From NCBI GenBank assembly GCA_002261195.1, contig MVBO01000026.1, forward strand, positions 96,770-156,857: DNA of 60,088 nt, written 5' to 3'. This stretch comes from Bifiguratus adelaidae (Eukaryota > Mucoromycota > Endogonomycetes > Endogonales). Below the pieces are notes generated by a model. The model did not search any database. It was not told the origin of the DNA and worked only from the letters and a program-made list of their open reading frames with translations. Position numbers and translations under genes: made by a program. This document shows, piece after piece, positions 55,000-60,088 of the stretch (the first letter of the stretch is position 1; each line of letters opens with the position of its first letter).

Positions 55000-57858
55000 A
55001 TGGCGGATCAAGGCGCAACAGAATTGTCTCTGGAGGAGACAAAGTGAGTATATGCGCGTCATAGAAGCGCTTTTACGTTGCTTGTTCGACCCATACTTAC
55101 ACTCAATGTTACAGTCGAATGCGTATCTCTCTTGGTCTCGCTCCAATTACCAATGACAGTGGAGGGGTCGTCGACAAGGACCAGGAAGCTCGAGACAACT
55201 GGCAGCACCTGGAAGATGAACGTATCAAGGCCAACAAAGAAAAGGGAATACGCGATCGCATTGAAAAGTGAGTGCAAAGGCCTACAACGCATTGCACATG
55301 TTGACCTCTATTAGGTCCAAGACAAAGAAACAATTGGCCGCAAAGCTCGCTGGGAAAAGTCTCGGGGAGGCAGATGACGTAGGCGAGTCGGCCCTAGACT
55401 GGATTCGACGGAGCCGACAACGTGAAAAAGAAAAGGCACTGGCTGCCAAAAGGGCCAAGGAACTGGAAGAGATGGACGAGACTTTTGAGAATGGTCGTGC
55501 CGAATATTCGTCAGGTATGGTTGTAGCCAAAGTGATTGCTTGTTTGCTAAACCCAACTCCTTAGCTGATTTGCAAGGTTTACGAATTGATCATTCGATGG
55601 ACAATTTCGATGAAGGTGGCGAAACAATCCTCACACTAAAGGATCGCGGCATATTGGATGAAGGTAAGAACAGGACCAGATCCCTTCTCTGGAACTTACT
55701 TTAACCATTCCAACTTTAGATGAGGAAGGAGATGAGCTGACAAATGTCAATTTGGAGGAGAGGGAGCGCTTACAAAAAAATCTCGAGAATAGGCGCAAAA
55801 AGCCGGGGTACACTGGATATGATGACGAAGAATTCACATTAGGTAGCCAGAAAAAGAGTTTGTTAAGTCAGTACGATGAGGAAACCAAGAAGAAGGTATG
55901 TTAAGAAGCTTATTCTAGTGGAAGGGATAAGCAGTTTAACCCTGTTTAGGGACTTCGAATTGGCAGTGGAGGTGGCATAAAGTCTGCAGAAGAGGAGAAA
56001 CAAGCTATAAGCGACACGTTGCGAGCTCAAGCCATTGACCTAAATTATGAAAGTAAGCTCAAAACGTTCCGTTTCTATATTTGCAGAGGTTGATATTTGG
56101 TTTGTAGAGATGAGACAGATTGAGGACTACAACGTGAAAGACGATACACCTGTCTCATTCAAGAAGACAAAGGTAATTTCAATTTACGCTGATGTCGAGA
56201 TGTTTCTAATTAGTTTACAGAAAAAGAAGAAGGTTCGACGCAGGGCGACAGAAGACACCAATGATGAGGATGGATTGCCAGCTACACTTTCACTGCAAGA
56301 TGGAGCCAGTCCTGCTCCAATGGATGAAGATATTCAACCAAGTACCAACAGTTATGAACAGTCTTTTGTTGATGACGAAGATTTGCAAGCTTCTCTCGCA
56401 CGTTCACGACGTGAAGCGCTAAAGAAGCAAAAAGCAAAATCATCAGTCCAAGCAATTGCGCAAACGTTGCGAGAGATGAGCAATAACGTCTCAGATACCA
56501 TGAGCGGTGGTGTGGATGATGACGACATTGACGGCGGATTAATCATTTCAGATACCACCGAGTTCGTCAATCAGCTCCCAACTGCAGCAGCAATGGCTGC
56601 CGAAGCTCTGGAAAGGGAAAGAGAGAGAGAAGCTAAGGCACAGTCCGAGGCAGATCGGCTCGCGGCGTTGAACACAGCTTCTATTGCTGAGGCAGAAGAT
56701 GCAGCTAAATCTCTCAGTCCAGATGCAGATCAAGACATGGACATGGATAGTGACCACATCCAAAATGGTCACAAGGAGCAGAACTTGGTTAACGTAAGTT
56801 GGTGGCTATCGGTAGCCGACACGATAATCAGCATTAACATGATCATTGCAGATTGCCCCAATCGAAGAGGAGCCACTTGTAAGCTCCGGTATGGCTGCAA
56901 CGTTAGCGCTTCTATCTCAAAAGGGTGGGTGTTGTGTCCTTTACGGATACCTAAAACTAACTTGTTACAATTCTTCAGGAATATACCAAAAGCCAACAAA
57001 AGAGCAGCTAGAAAAAGATAAGGCAGCTGCAGAGCGATCTAGATGGATAGCAGAACAACGAAAACGAGATGCTCAACGGGAACAAGAGCTACAACGCGAG
57101 CGAAAGCGCGACAAAGAGCGCGATGGTGGGGGAAGCAACCGTCAACGTCGGGGCGACGTACTTGCTGCCCGTGAGCGCGAGCGAGAACGTGAACAGGAGA
57201 TAGCAGCGCGTGAAAGAGAGCGTGCGCGTGAAATGGTCGAGCGTATGGCCAATTACACTCCAGAGGTCAACTTGAGTTACACCGACGAGACAGGGCGTCA
57301 ACTAAGTACAAAGGAGGTAAGTATTTTGCGCATTATGCTTGCGGCATTCGTATTGATTGTTCATTCCAGGCTTGGCGACAACTGTCCCATAAATTCCATG
57401 GCAAGACTTCTGGCAAATTGAAGACGGAAAAGCGGTTACGGAAACTGGAGGAAGAGAAGATGTTTCAAACCATGGCATCATCAGATACCCCACTCAACAT
57501 GGCAACTGCTTTTCAAGAACGTCAAAAAGCTGCAGGAAGCGCACATGTTGTCCTTTCCGTCGGCAACAGAGGTGTCCTACCTACTCCAGTCACGCAATCC
57601 ATCTCCTCAACGCCTCAGCCCAGTCCGAATGTTTCGAAACCCACACCACCTCCTGCATCGCCAGTATCAACTTCATCACCAGCTTCTGTCGTCCGAACTG
57701 CACCACCAACCACCAATATGAATGCCAGTCCTAACGCCGCTGCTGCTGGTCTCCATACGCCTGTAGAGAGACAAAAGGTAGCATTCGGCCTTAAAAGAAA
57801 AGCATCTGAAGGCGTAGAAGGCCCTAATGCCAAGCGAGAAAGAAAATCCAACCAATAA
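55000..57858 (+). CDS. SNU66: U4/U6.U5 tri-snRNP splicing factor SART1/Snu66
   Basis: About eleven exons (for example 55000..55043, 55115..55267, 55315..55514, 56221..about 56792, about 57370..57858) giving roughly 770 aa. SART1/Snu66 bridges components of the tri-snRNP before spliceosome activation. Typical parts are LSLEETNRMRISLGLAP at the N-terminus, ALDWIRRSRQREKEKALAAKRA, VANLEE-like LTNVNLEERERLQKNLENRRKKPGY, and the C-terminal KFHGKTSGKLKTEKRLRKLEEE with SSDTPLNMATAFQERQKA. An Arg/Glu-rich segment (RERERER) precedes it. The last 100 residues are Pro/Ser-rich and variable. Middle exon edges were placed by splice consensus and frame. Confidence 0.92.
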
Positions 57859-58094
57859 AGCCTTCATTATGATTTCCAAACCTGATGATACTCGTATGCG
57901 CTCACAAATAACGCAACGACGCGACAACCATCCCCTCACATGTCAATCACGCGCGCCAGATTTTTGAAGCTAAAAGGCAATCCAAATAGGATGTGGGTTA
58001 GGGTTGCAACTGGTGCGTCATTCTTTGCTTGACGGTTCCCCTTGAGCTGCGCGCATTCCCTTTGACTCTCACCATCTCTGTAAATTGCACTGAG

Positions 58095-59686
58095 ATGGGC
58101 CAGACACTTTCAGAGCCTGTTACTACGAAGCATACAACCTCCGGCAAAAATGAGAAGCTATACTATGGCGCCAGCGCGATGCAAGGTTGGCGAGTCAGTA
58201 TCCTTTTATAACGTTCATACAAGGCTGTATGCGCAGGACGGATAGGTGATAGGCTTCGCGTTCTACACCTGTCGTTCGACGCATATACGCCTGCTGTGAT
58301 ATTTGTTATTGATCGTGAGCCCGTCGAGGCTCATGTTATCCTTAACCAGCGATTTGCTCCCTGTAGGCATGGAGGATGCGCATACCACCTTGTTAGATTT
58401 GGACGATAAAGGACACAGTTTCTTCGCCGTCTATGACGGCCACGGAGGTAAGAACTCGGCCGCATCGCGAACTCGCCACGAAGCAAGTACTAAGCGCAGC
58501 ATATAAATAGGAGCAACCGTAGCGAAATACTGTGGAGAAGTACTTCACAACCAGCTGATGAAGGAGAAAGAATGGGAGAAAGGCAACTACGAGGAAGCCA
58601 TCAGGAATGCCTATCTTGACCTTGATTCCGAACTCAAAGAAGGTGTGTTTATCTAGAGTGAGAAAGCTATCACCGCTCTTGTTCAAATGCGCATATCTAA
58701 TGCATTAAATTAGACCCTGCTTTTGCCACTGACACTGCAGGCTGTACCGCAGTGAGCGCGACATTAACGCCAAATGACGTTCTATGGGTCGTACGTATTG
58801 GCATGAGGAGATTCTACCGGTGTATCTTTTTGAAACTAAATATGGTTATGCAGGGCAATGCCGGCGACTCACGGGCAATAGTTAGTCGAAGAGGACAGGC
58901 AATGAACTTATCGGATGATCATAAACCGAACAATTGGCTAGAGTCCGATCGGATCGTCAGAGCTGGAGGTTTTGTGGAATTTGGAAGAGTTAATGGTAAG
59001 ACACAAGACATTCGGAGGGTAAGTGGACTGATTAGGGTGCTTGCAGGGAATCTGGCTCTGTCGCGAGCGATTGGCGACTTTGAATTTAAGCAAAACAAAG
59101 ATCTACCGGCCTGGGAGCAGACTGTGACGGCACTCCCGGATATAATGCGATGGGAAATGAGGGACGACGATCATTATATTGTTCTAGCATGCGATGGCAA
59201 GTACCTTGGATTTTGCATTCTCTGTTAGGTACTTACTCATTCGTGACCTGTTCATTTTTAGGTATTTGGGATTGCATGACAAGTCAGCAAGTTGTAGACT
59301 TCATCAACAATAGAATCAGAAGCGGGTCTAAGCCGGAGCAAATATGCGAAGAGCTTATGGATGAATGCTTGGCAACGGAGAGCGATATGTCCGGTGTCGG
59401 ATGCGACAATATGACTGTGATCATCGTGGCTTGGCTGAACGGTCTGTCAATAGACGAATGGATGCAAAAAGTGATCAAGCAACTCGATAACGAGGAAGAG
59501 GAAACCCCTAAAAAGGTTGCGGACGATAAAGATAAAAGCAAGCCCATACTGGTATCAGAAGTACAAGATGCCACCGCAGATGCGCAACCGGACGCGGAAA
59601 TGTCAGAAGACACAGACGAAACACCTGCGCCGGAGCTCACCATCTCGCCAGAGTCAAGCAAGCCTGACGAGACTCCTTCCAACTGA
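58095..59686 (+). CDS. PP2C-type Ser/Thr phosphatase, Ptc2/Ptc3-like
   Basis: About seven exons, 58095..58197, 58368..58448, 58512.., 58713.., 58854.., 59048.. and about 59263..59686, giving about 378 aa. Ptc2/3 phosphatases reverse MAP-kinase, checkpoint and CDK phosphorylation using Mn/Mg. The N-terminus MGQTLSEPVT resembles Ptc2/3 and offers Gly2 for myristoylation. Metal-site motifs appear in order: RVSMEDAHTT (joined by splicing), FAVYDGHGG, GNAGDSRAIVSR, LSRAIGDFEFK, LACDGIWDCMTSQQVVDFI and GCDNMTVIIV. An acidic, Ser/Pro-rich tail of about 70 residues follows. Intron 1 (58198..58367, 170 nt) is long for this region. Confidence 0.92.
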
Positions 59687-59864
59687 CGACGAATCAATGT
59701 TTCACTGTTGTAAATTGTCATGCATATAATTGAGGACACTTACGAGGATGTCGCTCTAGTCACACGGGTACTTCTTGGTTGCGATGGACCGTTGTTATTA
59801 GTGGTCGCAATTTCATTTGACAGCTGTAATAAAAGCCTACTTTATTGGCATGGATTCGATTGCT

Positions 59865-60088
59865 CTATAGCTTTGATCTATGGGATCTATCAGTCCATTT
59901 CTCTACCCTTCCGTCAAACAACGGTTTCAGGTATTGTTCGTAACCCTTGACGACACCTTGTTCATCCACACCCACGCCCTTGACATTTAAAGGTTCCTCC
60001 TTGAACCATTCCACCATACGCTCATAGGCTCGTCCATCGTACGATCCCAAGGCAGAATTGAGGTACACATCCGGCCATCCAAATGCAT
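59865..60088 (-). CDS. acyl-CoA oxidase-like protein, C-terminal part
   Basis: The frame is open at the window edge and continues outside. The visible 70-odd residues read FGWPDVYLNSALGSYDGRAYERM and later GYEQYLKPLFDGR. This resembles the extreme C-terminus of peroxisomal acyl-CoA oxidases, where a proline, an acidic residue, then a G-x-Y-D/N-G-x-x-Y/E segment are typical. The last residues, RSKL, end in SKL, the canonical PTS1 peroxisomal signal, which strengthens the call. It converges with the PP2C gene. Identification rests on a short piece only. Confidence 0.6.
   Translation of the reverse strand, partial: AFGWPDVYLNSALGSYDGRAYERMVEWFKEEPLNVKGVGVDEQGVVKGYEQYLKPLFDGRVEKWTDRSHRSKL

Overview
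The window is nuclear DNA from a fungus. Evidence for this: genes carry many short (about 45-65 nt) GT-AG introns with fungal-style branch sites, and the gene set includes fungal hallmarks: a GT62 (Anp1/Mnn9/Van1) mannosyltransferase, long-chain fatty alcohol oxidase, Tay1/Teb1-type double-Myb telomere-repeat binder, Acl4 and Ctk1-type CTD kinase. A GT10 fucosyltransferase, a kinesin-12/KIF15-like motor, an MFSD1-like carrier, a MYPT-like ankyrin protein and secreted EXORDIUM/PHI-1 proteins are not typical of yeasts. They suggest an early-diverging lineage (Mucoromycota, or a zoosporic or zoopagalean relative) rather than Dikarya. That placement is inference; no rRNA or marker search was possible.

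Layout. 0.6-5.3 kb: three unrecognised small proteins, a Golgi GT10 fucosyltransferase and the mitochondrial dicarboxylate carrier. 5.3-6.9 kb: mostly unexplained sequence with a broken open frame. 6.9-14 kb: LITAF-domain protein, eIF3e, a bZIP factor with two upstream ORFs, and an MFSD1-like carrier. 14.6-23.6 kb: double-Myb TTAGGG-binder, an unusually long empty convergent gap, a MYPT-like RVxF/ankyrin protein, and a CLC chloride/proton antiporter. 23.7-28 kb: ornithine cyclodeaminase/mu-crystallin family enzyme and the Ctk1/CDK12 kinase. 28.3-32.2 kb: a tandem 2.1-kb duplication carrying two PHI-1/EXORDIUM genes. 32.3-41.3 kb: proteasome assembly chaperone PAC1, ribosome-biogenesis factor SDA1, a roughly 31-exon kinesin-12. 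41.4-50.5 kb: COX10, GT62 mannosyltransferase, acyl-CoA binding protein, EngB-type GTPase overlapping ACL4, BUB3, fatty alcohol oxidase. 51-60.1 kb: endonuclease V, APH-fold phosphotransferase, eIF3m, SART1/Snu66, PP2C phosphatase, and the 3' end of an acyl-CoA oxidase-like gene cut by the window edge.

Most of the window is ordinary housekeeping content, densely packed, with many close divergent pairs (60-300 bp between start codons). Loose functional themes are translation and ribosome assembly (eIF3e, eIF3m, SDA1, ACL4), mRNA transcription and splicing (Ctk1, SART1), secretory-pathway glycosylation (GT10, GT62), and lipid oxidation (fatty alcohol oxidase, ACBP, acyl-CoA oxidase). There is no sign that they form one system. 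The accessory-looking part is the PHI-1 tandem pair: its coding cores are nearly identical while its flanks have diverged, and both copies keep a 51-bp promoter block around a perfect 12-bp palindrome. Exon coordinates were derived by hand from splice sites and reading frame; total lengths of multi-exon proteins are predictions.
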